Shown: one piece after another, positions 8,002 to 16,686 of the stretch | How the letters are laid out: each line of letters begins with the position of its first letter | Numbering within the stretch: the stretch's first letter is position 1 | From: Novosphingobium malaysiense | Lineage (GTDB): Bacteria; Pseudomonadota; Alphaproteobacteria; Sphingomonadales; Sphingomonadaceae | NCBI RefSeq assembly: GCF_000802225.1 | Contig: NZ_JTDI01000001.1 | Location: forward strand, 310,001-374,000 | Reading direction: 5' to 3' | DNA: 64,000 bases | Program-made: the position numbers and the translations under genes | Notes under the pieces: generated by a model | Databases searched by the model: none | Seen by the model: the letters and a program-made list of their open reading frames with translations, nothing else | Told to the model about the DNA's origin: nothing

Positions 8002-9371
8002 TTCGATACCTCCAGATACTTGTCGAGCGTATCGTGCAGATGCCGAATGCGGGCTTCCTGATAGATCGAGAGCGTCTCCGTACCCTTACCGCTGGTGTAC
8101 ATGCCCTCGCGCTGCCAACGCATTATATCGGTATCCTGATCGAGCACGCTGGCAAGGAACGGGTCCATGCTTTCAACGCTGGCGAAGGTATCGTCCTCGC
8201 CGATGACCTCCACCTCGGCGACTTCGTAGTTGCCGTCACGCGGCTTCGGATGAAGCACGTACTGGTCGAACGTCGAGCGGTCCCGGTCGTGCCCGTCCGG
8301 TCGGAATTGCTGCACCAGGCAGAGGCCCGGCGCCGGGTAGACAAGCAGGTTCGGAAAGACGTGATACTTCAAGGAGTCGATCATCTCGGGCACGGAATGG
8401 TCCGCGTAGTCGAGCCCATGCTTGTCGCGCATTTGCGCCCGCAGCTGTTCGGCCATCACCCAGCGCGCGGTCTTGCCGTCAGGTACTTTGGTGCGCTCAC
8501 CGACCATGGCGCCGTCGCCCACCAACATGCTGTCGAGTAGTTCCTGTTCGGTCATCTTCCGCTCGGACGTCGGGCTCGGGGAAGCCATCGCGCACAGGTC
8601 CCGGCTTATGTGGTCCGAGAAGATATCGTGCTGCATGTTGTGATCGCCGACCACATTGGTCATTTCGGGATGGACGTAGGGCGTGTGGTAGGCCTCCATG
8701 AAGGCTTCCATCGACAGCTTCCAGTTGCCCGGCAGGTGCTTGCGGACATGTGTGGCGACGTACCAGCCGGTCAGGTCCCAGTTCGTGAAGTGCTCGGGCA
8801 GGACTTCGAGATATTCCAGCAGTGGTCGCGCTTCAGGGTCGAAGTTCACGAAGACCATGCCGTTCCAGCTGGCGACCTGTACTTCTGCCAGCCCAGCCCT
8901 GGCGCGATCGAGCTGCGGAAATTCGAAGTCGCAGGGAATCGCCTTCAGCGACCCGTCGAGGTTCCACTGCCAGTTGTGGAACGGGCAGGTTATCCCGGCC
9001 GACCACCCGCAGGACCCTGATGCCTTGAGCTTGGTGCCGCGATGGAGGCACGAATTGTAATAGGCCTTCAGACCGCTCTCGCTGCGCACGATGAGCACGG
9101 AAAGACGCCCGATATCGTAAACGAAGAAATCGCCGACCTCCGCAAGATACTCCTCGCGGCAGGCGAACTGCCACACGCGCTTCCACATGCGGTCCATCTC
9201 GCGGTCGAAGAAGTCCTGATCGGTGTAGCGCGCGAAGGAGATGTCACGCAGGTCCTGCTCGGGATTTGCCTGACGGGCCAGCACGTCGGGCAGCGGCCCG
9301 TCGCGCCGCGCGACGTCGGCCCAGGTATTTCCGGGATAGCGATCCCGCATGATCTGCTGGATTTCATTCAT
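7998..9371 (-). CDS. Rieske aromatic-ring-hydroxylating oxygenase, alpha subunit
   Basis: A 457-residue oxygenase component. The Rieske [2Fe-2S] ligands are seen as Cys108-x-His110 (CLHRG) and Cys129-x2-His132 (CPFH). The mononuclear iron site has His229 and His234 in EAYHTPYVHPE, with a C-terminal acidic ligand expected later. The start MNEIQQ has GGGAGAGG upstream; an in-frame ATG at 9413 lies inside the operator palindrome. No beta subunit, ferredoxin or reductase is adjacent, so it is probably a homo-oligomeric type using electron carriers coded elsewhere. Substrate unknown. Confidence 0.9.
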   Translation of the reverse strand: MNEIQQIMRDRYPGNTWADVARRDGPLPDVLARQANPEQDLRDISFARYTDQDFFDREMDRMWKRVWQFACREEYLAEVGDFFVYDIGRLSVLIVRSESGLKAYYNSCLHRGTKLKASGSCGWSAGITCPFHNWQWNLDGSLKAIPCDFEFPQLDRARAGLAEVQVASWNGMVFVNFDPEARPLLEYLEVLPEHFTNWDLTGWYVATHVRKHLPGNWKLSMEAFMEAYHTPYVHPEMTNVVGDHNMQHDIFSDHISRDLCAMASPSPTSERKMTEQELLDSMLVGDGAMVGERTKVPDGKTARWVMAEQLRAQMRDKHGLDYADHSVPEMIDSLKYHVFPNLLVYPAPGLCLVQQFRPDGHDRDRSTFDQYVLHPKPRDGNYEVAEVEVIGEDDTFASVESMDPFLASVLDQDTDIMRWQREGMYTSGKGTETLSIYQEARIRHLHDTLDKYLEVSK

Positions 9372-9399
9372 CGGACGTGTCCTCTCCCACTGATGAAAT

Positions 9400-9417
9400 G
9401 AATATGAATTCATATTC
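9400..9417. promoter_or_regulatory. 18-bp perfect palindrome upstream of Rieske operon (probable operator)
   Basis: GAATATGAATTCATATTC is perfectly symmetrical over 18 bases. It lies 29 bases upstream of the Rieske gene start and 82 bases after the end of the TetR gene. Position and symmetry suit a binding site for the TetR protein coded next to it. Confidence 0.65.
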
Positions 9418-9498
9418 TGTTTTGGGGAGCCTGCTCGCCTCGGCGGACAGGGTCAACACGACAAAAGGATAGGCACGCCTGACGCGCTGCCCGTGGCG

Positions 9499-10209
9499 CT
9501 AATCGTCGATCCCGAGATAGCGCAGGGCCATTTTCAGTGCCTCCGACGCAAAGGCGGTATCCGTGACCTTCAGGCCGTGACCGAGTTCTCCGCCCCTCGG
9601 CAGCACGGACCAAACCACGGCGCCGCGGATGATGGAATGGGCATAGTGCACCTGACGGCGCAATTCATCGGGATCGCGGTCCGGCAGCTTCTCGACGAGA
9701 CGGTCCGCGATCAGGCCCGCTACGATGTCGTTGGCCATGCTCTGGTCGCGGTGCACGTGCACGTCTTCCAGCCGCTTGCGCTCGATCAGGCGCAGCAGGC
9801 CGGCATCGCCGCTGAATGCGCTGAATACAATGTCGAGGTGAAGTTCGACGAGTTGCCTGGGACTGGCTGCCATCGCCTCGGAAGAGGTGCAAAGCTTTTC
9901 GATCTCGAGCATCCGACAAGCACGGTACCCCGCCACGATTGCAGCCAGCAGCGCCTCCTTGTCGGCGAAGTGCTGGTAAACGGTACCGACAGGAACGCAG
10001 GCATCCTTTGCGATATCGGATACGCGCGTGGCATCGAAGCCGTCGCGGGAAAACAAAGCAACCGCGCTGGTAACGATACGCTTCAGCGAATCCCGGCTGC
10101 GCTGCTGCTGCGGCCGGGTAAAGGTCTCGCTGCCTTCCATCCAGCGCACCGGGTCCTGCTCGAAAGAAATCGAGCCGAGAGGCGCATGGGGGACCTGGTG
10201 CAGTTTCAC
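9499..10209 (-). CDS. TetR/AcrR family transcriptional regulator
   Basis: A 236-residue regulator. The helix-turn-helix is at about residues 38-88 (SLKRIVTSAVALFSRDGFDATRVSDIA then VPVGTVYQHFADKEAL). The GTG start at 10209 has AGGGGCG upstream; an ATG at 10140 is an alternative that would still keep the DNA-binding domain. It precedes the Rieske/VOC/SDR genes on the same strand, separated by a gap with a perfect palindrome, and is divergent from the SMP-30-like gene. It probably controls both directions in response to the substrate. Confidence 0.88.
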   Translation of the reverse strand: MKLHQVPHAPLGSISFEQDPVRWMEGSETFTRPQQQRSRDSLKRIVTSAVALFSRDGFDATRVSDIAKDACVPVGTVYQHFADKEALLAAIVAGYRACRMLEIEKLCTSSEAMAASPRQLVELHLDIVFSAFSGDAGLLRLIERKRLEDVHVHRDQSMANDIVAGLIADRLVEKLPDRDPDELRRQVHYAHSIIRGAVVWSVLPRGGELGHGLKVTDTAFASEALKMALRYLGIDD

Positions 10210-10325
10210 ACAACGCCCCTAGCCGCCTGATACCGAGATGACCACTACCTCCCCGCCGCACCTGACACATTGACGATGTGCAAGGACCCGACGCGTTCGA
10301 GATAAGGGATTCAGGGAGAGCACAT

Positions 10326-11201
10326 ATGCAAACAGTACCGGCAACCAATTTCGAGATCATCGCGCAAGGTTATGACTTTATCGAAGCACCGCGCATTTCG
10401 CCGGAAGGCGATGTCTGGTTCTCGGATCTGACCGGCAAGGGCGTCTACCGCAAGCGCGCCAGACGCGATGTCGAGACCATGCTGCCGGACAGGCAATGGG
10501 TCGGTGGCATGGTGTTCGACGAGTCCGGCGATGTGATCTGTGGCGGACGTGACGGCATCGTCGCCCTGGATCCGCACACAGGAGAAACCCGAAGCATTCT
10601 CACCGAAGTCGATGGCAAGCCGGTCATTGCCGTCAACGACATGGAAGCCGATGGTCGCGGCGGGTTCTTCGCAGGCACTATCGACTTCGTCTCGATCATG
10701 GAAAAGGGCGAGCCTCCTGCACCCGGTGCGTTCTTTCACATGTCTGCCGAAGGTGACGTCACCGTTCTGAGACGCGACGTCTTCGCGTCCAACGGTATCG
10801 CTTTTAGCCCGTGCGGCAAGTGGCTCTACCATTCGGAAACGTCGCGCGGAATCTGGCGCTATCCGCTGGCAGACAACGGCCTTCCGGGCGCGGGCGACCT
10901 GTTGGTGAGCGAGGAAGACGGGGACGGCCTCGCTGTCGATCGCGAAGGCAATCTCTGGTTGGCCTGCTGGAGCACCGGCAGGCTGATGCACTATTCGCCG
11001 GAAGGCGCCGCCTTGCAGGCGCTGTCATTTCCCTATCCGCACATCGTGAGCATCGCATTCGGTGCCAGTGATCCGACGAGCCTCTACATTGCCACCGGCG
11101 GCAACGAAGACGTCCGGAAAGCCGGCGCCGTCCTGCGCATGAAGGTCGAGGTCGCCGGTTTGGCGGGCGCGCGGTCCAGCCTGCGCGCGATGGTCAAGTG
11201 A
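10326..11201 (+). CDS. SMP-30/gluconolactonase-like (LRE) family hydrolase
   Basis: A 291-residue six-bladed beta-propeller. The start at MQTVPATN has GGGAG upstream. Family features include EAPRISPEGDVWFSDL with the metal-binding Glu near the N-terminus, a conserved Asn-Asp in AVNDMEADGRGG, SNGIAFSPCGKWLYHSET, and a final Asp in DGLAVDREGNLWLA. These match the calcium/zinc ligands of gluconolactonases and related lactonases. It is divergent from the TetR gene, so it may open a lactone formed in the pathway begun by the Rieske oxygenase; that link is an inference. Confidence 0.87.
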   Translation: MQTVPATNFEIIAQGYDFIEAPRISPEGDVWFSDLTGKGVYRKRARRDVETMLPDRQWVGGMVFDESGDVICGGRDGIVALDPHTGETRSILTEVDGKPVIAVNDMEADGRGGFFAGTIDFVSIMEKGEPPAPGAFFHMSAEGDVTVLRRDVFASNGIAFSPCGKWLYHSETSRGIWRYPLADNGLPGAGDLLVSEEDGDGLAVDREGNLWLACWSTGRLMHYSPEGAALQALSFPYPHIVSIAFGASDPTSLYIATGGNEDVRKAGAVLRMKVEVAGLAGARSSLRAMVK

Positions 11202-11780
11202 GCCTGCCTCGGACATCTTCCCTTGCGACCTGTACGTCCAGATCAATACTGATCATCTCACTCTACCTTGCTGTGCAGGTCAACTGAATGACAGCCATTC
11301 GAGCCCGCTCTTGATCTGATGAATAAACGCCGCTTTCAGAAAGATGACTTCGTTAGTGCTGCGACAGCTCTATTTACCTCGCGATCGAGCAGTCGCGTTC
11401 GGAAAAACCTAGCTCGCCCTAATTGAAGTGCTAGCTGGTTTAAAACACGTGTTTTGCAGTATTTCGTCATGGTGAAGACCGGGGTTCCGACGGACATTCG
11501 GACCACTGAGCCCACGTGACAAAAAGCAAAGGCTCAAATCTGTCGGGGAGAGGCTGATGTGGGATCGCAAGGCGAAATGTGTTCGCATCTTGCCGCTGCC
11601 AATTCCTGACCTCGCTTCGCTTTCCAAGTTTAACACATCTGGTTCGTCACTCACGTTCGTTCACGCGCCTAGTACACAGCTTGGCGATGAGGCCGCATTC
11701 CGTGCCGAAACGCCATTTCGCAACGTCGGGCCCCCTTTCGTGCTGGGCAACACGGCCACTCTCAATCCGCGAGGAAGATC
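11202..11780. other. Intergenic region upstream of DUF3604 operon
   Basis: This 579-base stretch has lower GC than its neighbours. It contains a 14-bp palindrome at 11442-11455. A forward frame at 11557-11784 (75 codons) has GGGGAGAGG before its ATG, but its product shows no family features and it overlaps the next start; I do not call it a gene. The promoter of the DUF3604 operon should lie here. Confidence 0.5.
11442..11455. promoter_or_regulatory. 14-bp palindrome AAAACACGTGTTTT
   Basis: The sequence is perfectly symmetrical around CACGTG. It lies about 325 bases before the DUF3604 start and 240 bases after the SMP-30-like gene stop. It could be an operator, but its distance from either gene makes the target uncertain. 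Confidence 0.35.
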
Positions 11781-13700
11781 ATGAAGATTAAAAGATACAA
11801 TGCCCTAGCATTCGCGGGTGGAGCGGTTTGCGTGGCTGGCGTTCTTGCTATGGCCATGGCGCCTCGGATCAACGCCAGTGAACGGGACGCGCCATTGTCA
11901 GCCCCGCTCACGAAAACGGAAACTGCTGCCGGCAAGGCTTATTCTCCCACTATGCGCAATCCGGTGGAGAACAATCTCTATTGGGGAGACCTGCATCTCC
12001 ACACCAACCAGTCTCCCGATGCCTTTCTCAACGGCACGCGGGCGGTCAGCCCTGAAGAGGCATTCCGCTTCGTGCGCGGTGGTGCAGTCAAGGCGGACAA
12101 TGGGATGACGGTGCGCCTCAAGCGGCCCTACGACTTCGTGGCGATTACCGATCATTCCGAATACATGGGCGTGTTTCCCCGCCTTCTTGCGCACGACAAG
12201 GTGCTCGATGGCTGGGGGCTTGCAGGCAATTGGGGCGCGTTGCTCGAAGCGGGGAACCGCAAGGGGCTGGGTGTTGCATTCTCCAACGCCATTCAGTCTT
12301 CCGACCCTGCCCTTCGCACTCCGGCGCCGCTGGTTCGCACTGTTTGGGACGAAGTGGCCGACCGGGCCGACCGTTACAACGACCCGGGACGCTTTACCGC
12401 ATTGATCGCCTATGAATGGACGTCGATGATCAACGGGGACAACCTCCATCGCAACGTCATCTTCCGCGGCAATGCTGCCGATGCCCGCAAGGTCCTCCCA
12501 TTTACGGCGCAGGACAGCACGGACCCCGAGGACCTGTGGAACGCCTTGTCGCGCTATGACGCGAAAGGCGTGAAGGTCCTGGCGATTGCCCACAACGGCA
12601 ACGTCTCCAACGGCCGCATGTTCGCACCCAACCGGATCAACGGCCAGCCGCTGAATGCCCGCTATGCCGAGATGCGCAGTCGCTGGGAGCCGGTCTATGA
12701 AGTGACCCAGGTCAAGGGGGACGGCGAGGCCCATCCCGCCCTGTCTCCGGAAGACGAATTTGCGGATTTCGAAACTTGGGACCAGGGCAATATTTCTTTG
12801 ACCGCAGCGAAGCAGCCGTGGATGCTTCAATACGAATATGCCCGCTCCGCCTTGAAGAATGGGCTGGCGTTCGAACGAAAGCTGGGCACCAATCCCTTCA
12901 AGTTCGGCATGATCGGAAGCACGGATTCGCATACCGGGCTTTCCACTGCGGACGAGGCAAATTTTTTCGGAAAATTCCTGGAATCCGAGCCTTCGCCCGA
13001 CCGCTGGAAACAGAAGATGGCCGGTTTGCTTGAGGAAAGCTGGGAATTGGGTGCCTCCGGTCTCGCTGCAGTCTGGGCTCCGGAAAACACGCGCGCGGCG
13101 ATCTTCGATGCGCTGACGCGTCGCGAAGTCTACGGCACGACCGGCTCACGTATCGCCCTGCGTTTCTTCGGGGGTTGGGATTTCGCCAAGGTCGACATCG
13201 ACCGCCCCGACTATGCACGCTATGGATACAAGCACGGCGTTCCGATGGGCGGAGACCTCGGCCGGGCCGACACTGCGAGCCCCCCATCCTTCCTGGTCCA
13301 CGCCGTGCGCGATCCAGATGGCGCCAATCTCGACCGGGCGCAGGTGGTGAAGGGCTGGCTCGACAGCGACGGCAAGACCCATGAGAAGATCTACAACGTG
13401 GCATTGTCGGACGGCCGCAAGAACGATGCGAACGGCAAGGCTCCGTCCGTAGGCAGTACCGTCGACCTGAAAAATGCCAGCTTCACCAATTCGATCGGTG
13501 CGCCCGAGTTGGCCACTTGGTGGCAGGACCCCGACTTCGACGCCAGCCAACCGGCCTTCTACTATGTACGCGTGATCGAGATCCCGCGTCCGCGCTGGAC
13601 CGCTTACGACGAGAAGTTCTTCGGCATCAAGATGCCCGATGAGGTGCGGCGGATCGTGCAGGACCGTGCCTACAGCTCGCCGATCTGGTATCATCCGTGA
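11781..13700 (+). CDS. DUF3604 family protein, secreted PHP-like metal hydrolase
   Basis: A 639-residue protein with an N-terminal signal or anchor (about residues 8-33). The family signature NLYWGDLHLHTNQSPD gives His72 and His74; ITDHSEYMG gives Asp124 and His125; GSTDSHTG gives Asp382 and His384; IAHNGN gives His271. These match the metal-binding pattern of PHP-type phosphoesterases and amidohydrolases. No enzymatic activity is established for the family as far as I know. It overlaps the next gene by four bases, so it is the first gene of a coupled three-gene unit with a parvulin-like protein and a HupE/UreJ-like membrane protein. Confidence 0.85.
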   Translation: MKIKRYNALAFAGGAVCVAGVLAMAMAPRINASERDAPLSAPLTKTETAAGKAYSPTMRNPVENNLYWGDLHLHTNQSPDAFLNGTRAVSPEEAFRFVRGGAVKADNGMTVRLKRPYDFVAITDHSEYMGVFPRLLAHDKVLDGWGLAGNWGALLEAGNRKGLGVAFSNAIQSSDPALRTPAPLVRTVWDEVADRADRYNDPGRFTALIAYEWTSMINGDNLHRNVIFRGNAADARKVLPFTAQDSTDPEDLWNALSRYDAKGVKVLAIAHNGNVSNGRMFAPNRINGQPLNARYAEMRSRWEPVYEVTQVKGDGEAHPALSPEDEFADFETWDQGNISLTAAKQPWMLQYEYARSALKNGLAFERKLGTNPFKFGMIGSTDSHTGLSTADEANFFGKFLESEPSPDRWKQKMAGLLEESWELGASGLAAVWAPENTRAAIFDALTRREVYGTTGSRIALRFFGGWDFAKVDIDRPDYARYGYKHGVPMGGDLGRADTASPPSFLVHAVRDPDGANLDRAQVVKGWLDSDGKTHEKIYNVALSDGRKNDANGKAPSVGSTVDLKNASFTNSIGAPELATWWQDPDFDASQPAFYYVRVIEIPRPRWTAYDEKFFGIKMPDEVRRIVQDRAYSSPIWYHP

Positions 13701-14569
13701 GGCTCGCTCGGATCGATCCGCTGTTCCAGTTCCTGGGCGCAGGTGCGGTGCTCTTTACCCTTTCCGCCCTGGTCCGCCCCTATGGGAGCGATGACCAGAC
13801 AATTCACGTGTCCCGCGCGGTGCTGGAGCAGTACCTGGCATCAGGCGGCGGCGAGACGCTGGCCTCGGTAGCACGCACGCACGGAGGCACGCCGAGCCTC
13901 GCGGCACTGTCCGATGGGGAAAGGCGTGAACTGGTCAGGAAATATGTCCAGGAACAGGCGCTCTATCGCGAAGCCCGCGAATGGGGGATGGACGAAAACG
14001 ACCTCGTGATCCGGCGCAGGTTGGGGCAATCGCTTCGCTTTGCGCTGCGCCCTGCGGCCGAAGCCGATCCCGGCGATGCAGTGCTGCGCAAGTTCTACGT
14101 GCGGCACAGGGAAAACTATCGCAGCCGGGCCGAGACCAGCTTCGATCATATCTTTTTCAGTGTAGCAAAGCGCGGCAAGATCGGCGCGCTTTCGGCGGCC
14201 CGACGAGCGGGCAGCAGTCCCGTCGCCGATTGGCGGGCGGAAGGGGATCGCTTTGCCTACCAACGCTCGTATGTGGATGCAGGACCCGGCATGATCCAGT
14301 CGCAGCTGGGCGATGGCTTCGAGGCAAAGCTTCGAAAGCTGCCGGTGGCGGCCGATCGTTGGCAGGGGCCGATCGCATCGGCGAGTGGTTTTCATCTCGT
14401 CCGCATCAACCGCCGTCTGCCGGCAAAGACCTCCTCCTTCGAGGAGGTGAGGCTTGCCGTTCTCGATGACTGGCGGCGCGCGATACAGGACAGCGAACTC
14501 GATCAGGCGGTGAACGCGATCGTGGACCAGTACGATGTGGATGAAGCCTCGGACGTGGGCGACCTATGA
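13697..14569 (+). CDS. Parvulin-type peptidyl-prolyl isomerase, membrane-anchored
   Basis: A 290-residue protein starting at a GTG that overlaps the DUF3604 stop. One hydrophobic segment (about residues 8-25, FQFLGAGAVLFTLSALV) should anchor it with the rest in the periplasm. The C-terminal half has PpiC/SurA-like features: TSFDHIFFSV, a Gln-rich strand after GPGMIQSQLGDGFEAKL, and GPIASASGFHLVRINRRLP. Residues 60-130 resemble the SurA-type chaperone arm. Coupling to DUF3604 upstream and HupE/UreJ downstream suggests it folds one of those two proteins or their partner. Confidence 0.8.
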   Translation: MRLARIDPLFQFLGAGAVLFTLSALVRPYGSDDQTIHVSRAVLEQYLASGGGETLASVARTHGGTPSLAALSDGERRELVRKYVQEQALYREAREWGMDENDLVIRRRLGQSLRFALRPAAEADPGDAVLRKFYVRHRENYRSRAETSFDHIFFSVAKRGKIGALSAARRAGSSPVADWRAEGDRFAYQRSYVDAGPGMIQSQLGDGFEAKLRKLPVAADRWQGPIASASGFHLVRINRRLPAKTSSFEEVRLAVLDDWRRAIQDSELDQAVNAIVDQYDVDEASDVGDL

Positions 14570-15594
14570 CTGCTTCCGCTGCACCTCCGCTCCACAAGAC
14601 GATGCGCGGATGGCTGGAACGCCTTGTCCTCCTGATGCTGGCGGGACTGGCATCGGGCGGTTGGTCCCCGGCGGAAGCCCACGAGAACCTGCCCCTGGTG
14701 GTGACGCTCAAGGAGACGGCATCCGGGCAGTACGCACTCACCTTGAGGCTGCCGGGCAATATCGATCCCGCGCAACGGCCGCGGTTCGAAGTCGCAAACC
14801 CCTGCCGGGTCCATATCCGCAGTGCCTCGACCACGCTCTTCGATTGCCCCAACGCGGCACGCCCCGATCGAATCGGGCTCGCATGGCCGGGCGGCGTGCC
14901 GTCATCGGCAATACTGTTCCGCACGCAATTTCGAGACGGCGAAGCCAACAGCAAGGTCTTTGCGCCCGGCGCAGCACAACTGGACCTGCCACGGTTGCAG
15001 ACGCCGCTTCAGGTTATAGGAAGCTATCTGCGGATAGGGACTGAACACATCATTCTGGGACTAGACCACCTGCTGTTCCTGACCTGCCTGATCATGATCG
15101 CTACTACGCCCCGGCGCATCGCTACGACAGTGACGGGCTTTACGCTGGGCCATGCCGTCACGATCAGCTTGGCCTCGCTGGGAATCGTCACGTTAGACGG
15201 AGCGTTGGTGGAGGCGCTGATCGCGCTGAGCATCGTTTTCGTCGCGACCGAACTGGTGCGGCGGGACAGGAACACGCTGTTCCTTCGCTACCCTGCCGCT
15301 GTCGCAGCAGGCTTCGGCACACTGCACGGGCTCGGTTTCGCCGGCGCTCTCGCAAAGATCGGACTGGCGCCGAGTTCTGTCACGTGGTCGCTCGTCGGCT
15401 TCAACCTCGGCGTGGAGATCGGACAACTGGTATTCGTGGTGGCCGTGATGGCTCTCGTCTGGCTTGGAGGCAGGCTTCCGCCGCTGGCCGACAGGACGCG
15501 CCTGAACGCTCGCGCCAGGTTCGCAACCGTGACCGGCATCGGCGTGATCGCCTCGTTCTGGTTCTGGGAGCGCAGTATTCTGCTATTCGCCTGA
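14566..15594 (+). CDS. HupE/UreJ family membrane protein
   Basis: A 342-residue protein with a signal peptide ending near AEAHEN, a periplasmic beta-rich domain (about residues 40-150) and then six or seven transmembrane helices. Conserved polar motifs typical of HupE/UreJ metal permeases are present: His161 and Asp167-His168 in EHIILGLDHLLFL, His196 in GFTLGHAVTI and His254 in GTLHGLGFAG. Characterised relatives carry nickel or cobalt. Its ATG overlaps the parvulin stop. Metal supply to the DUF3604 enzyme is a reasonable but untested idea. Confidence 0.83.
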   Translation: MTASAAPPLHKTMRGWLERLVLLMLAGLASGGWSPAEAHENLPLVVTLKETASGQYALTLRLPGNIDPAQRPRFEVANPCRVHIRSASTTLFDCPNAARPDRIGLAWPGGVPSSAILFRTQFRDGEANSKVFAPGAAQLDLPRLQTPLQVIGSYLRIGTEHIILGLDHLLFLTCLIMIATTPRRIATTVTGFTLGHAVTISLASLGIVTLDGALVEALIALSIVFVATELVRRDRNTLFLRYPAAVAAGFGTLHGLGFAGALAKIGLAPSSVTWSLVGFNLGVEIGQLVFVVAVMALVWLGGRLPPLADRTRLNARARFATVTGIGVIASFWFWERSILLFA

Positions 15595-15612
15595 GCGCAC
15601 ACCCGCAGCCGA

Positions 15613-16254
15613 TCAGATTGTTGCGAGCAGTGCCGCGCTCGCCATCTCGAGCGCTTGTTCAAAACGCCCCCGGAAGGCATCCGGATCTCGCCTCGGTAGT
15701 CCCTCGCTGTCACAAAAAACGATGGTGTTCATGACGAGCAGATAGGCAATGACAACTCTGTAGTCGCTCACCTGATCGGGATCGATCTGGAGCTGTTCGA
15801 ACAGTTTTGCCTGGATGAAATTCAGGTTCTCGCTCAGTTCGGGGCGGGTATCCGAAGCATGCATGACGCCGGCGGGACGGCCATACATGAGGTACTGGCT
15901 CATGAATCCGGCATAGCTGTGACGGCCTTCTTCATCGGTCAGGTCCAGGATCGGTTCGCACAGGAGCCGCATCAGAAATCGGGTGTCGAGCGGTCGCCCC
16001 TGCGCCTCGGCCTCGGCTAGCACCGCCCTGCGCGGAGCTTCCATCTGCGCCACACGCCATGCGAATATCGACTGGACCAGCTTGTCACGGTTGCCGAAGT
16101 GGTACTGCACGGCATTCGTGTTTCGGTGGCCCGCCCGCAGGCCGATTTCCCGAAAGGAAACGCTCTCTATCGCCCTGCGCGCGTAGAGGGACTCCGCCGA
16201 CTGCAGGATCTTGATCTTGGTTTCATCTGAAAATGCTTCCGGCAAGCCTTCCAT
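15613..16254 (-). CDS. TetR family transcriptional regulator
   Basis: A 213-residue regulator starting at MEGLPEAF. The N-terminal DNA-binding domain is recognisable: KIKILQSAESLYARRAIESVSFREIGLRAGHRNTNAVQYHFGNRDKLV, with the recognition helix in TNAVQYHFGN. The long effector domain ends in a hydrophobic segment SDYRVVIAYLLVMNTIVF. It is convergent with the HupE/UreJ-like gene and lies downstream of the SDR and SMR-like genes on the same strand, which it may control. Confidence 0.85.
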   Translation of the reverse strand: MEGLPEAFSDETKIKILQSAESLYARRAIESVSFREIGLRAGHRNTNAVQYHFGNRDKLVQSIFAWRVAQMEAPRRAVLAEAEAQGRPLDTRFLMRLLCEPILDLTDEEGRHSYAGFMSQYLMYGRPAGVMHASDTRPELSENLNFIQAKLFEQLQIDPDQVSDYRVVIAYLLVMNTIVFCDSEGLPRRDPDAFRGRFEQALEMASAALLATI

Positions 16255-16343
16255 GACGCTTTGCCTACACGAACCTGTCCGCAAATCCAGATGGATGCAT
16301 TCGTCCGTGGATAGGCTTTCTCTGCAATATCGCGGAATGTCGA

Positions 16344-16679
16344 TCACGCCAGGCTGGCGAGCCCCACGACAACACAAGACAGGCTCAGGAGCGCAATGCG
16401 CGGCCAGGACGCCGGTTCACCGAGCACCACGAGCGCCATGGCAATCGAGCCCAGTGGAACCACCGCAGCCAGAAGTGGCATCATCAGGCTCAGCGGCGCG
16501 CCTTCCTTGAGCAAGGTGGCGAGCGAGAAAAGCGACACCGCATAGACCGATGCGCATAGAACCGACCATCCCGGACGCGTGAAACCGGCCGTGTAGCCCA
16601 GCAGCACGCTGCCGCCTATCTGGCCGCAAACGACGACGAGGAACAGCGCCATGGAGCGCAAGGTCGGGCCGGCCATCAT
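16344..16679 (-). CDS. SMR-like four-helix membrane protein lacking the usual Glu
   Basis: A 111-residue protein with four hydrophobic helices and the size of small multidrug resistance transporters. GFTRPGWS after helix 1 aligns with GFTRLWPS of EmrE. Counting back from that motif, the residue at the position of EmrE Glu14, which carries protons and substrate, is Gln in CGQIGG. It lies seven bases after the SDR stop, so it is probably co-translated with it. It may be an inactive partner subunit or a member of the wider drug/metabolite transporter group. Confidence 0.65.
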   Translation of the reverse strand: MMAGPTLRSMALFLVVVCGQIGGSVLLGYTAGFTRPGWSVLCASVYAVSLFSLATLLKEGAPLSLMMPLLAAVVPLGSIAMALVVLGEPASWPRIALLSLSCVVVGLASLA

Positions 16680-16686
16680 GGCCCCA

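Noticed and set aside
11557..11784. Forward 75-codon frame with a good ribosome binding site
   Set aside because: No family features, overlaps the DUF3604 start, and an equally long frame exists on the other strand.
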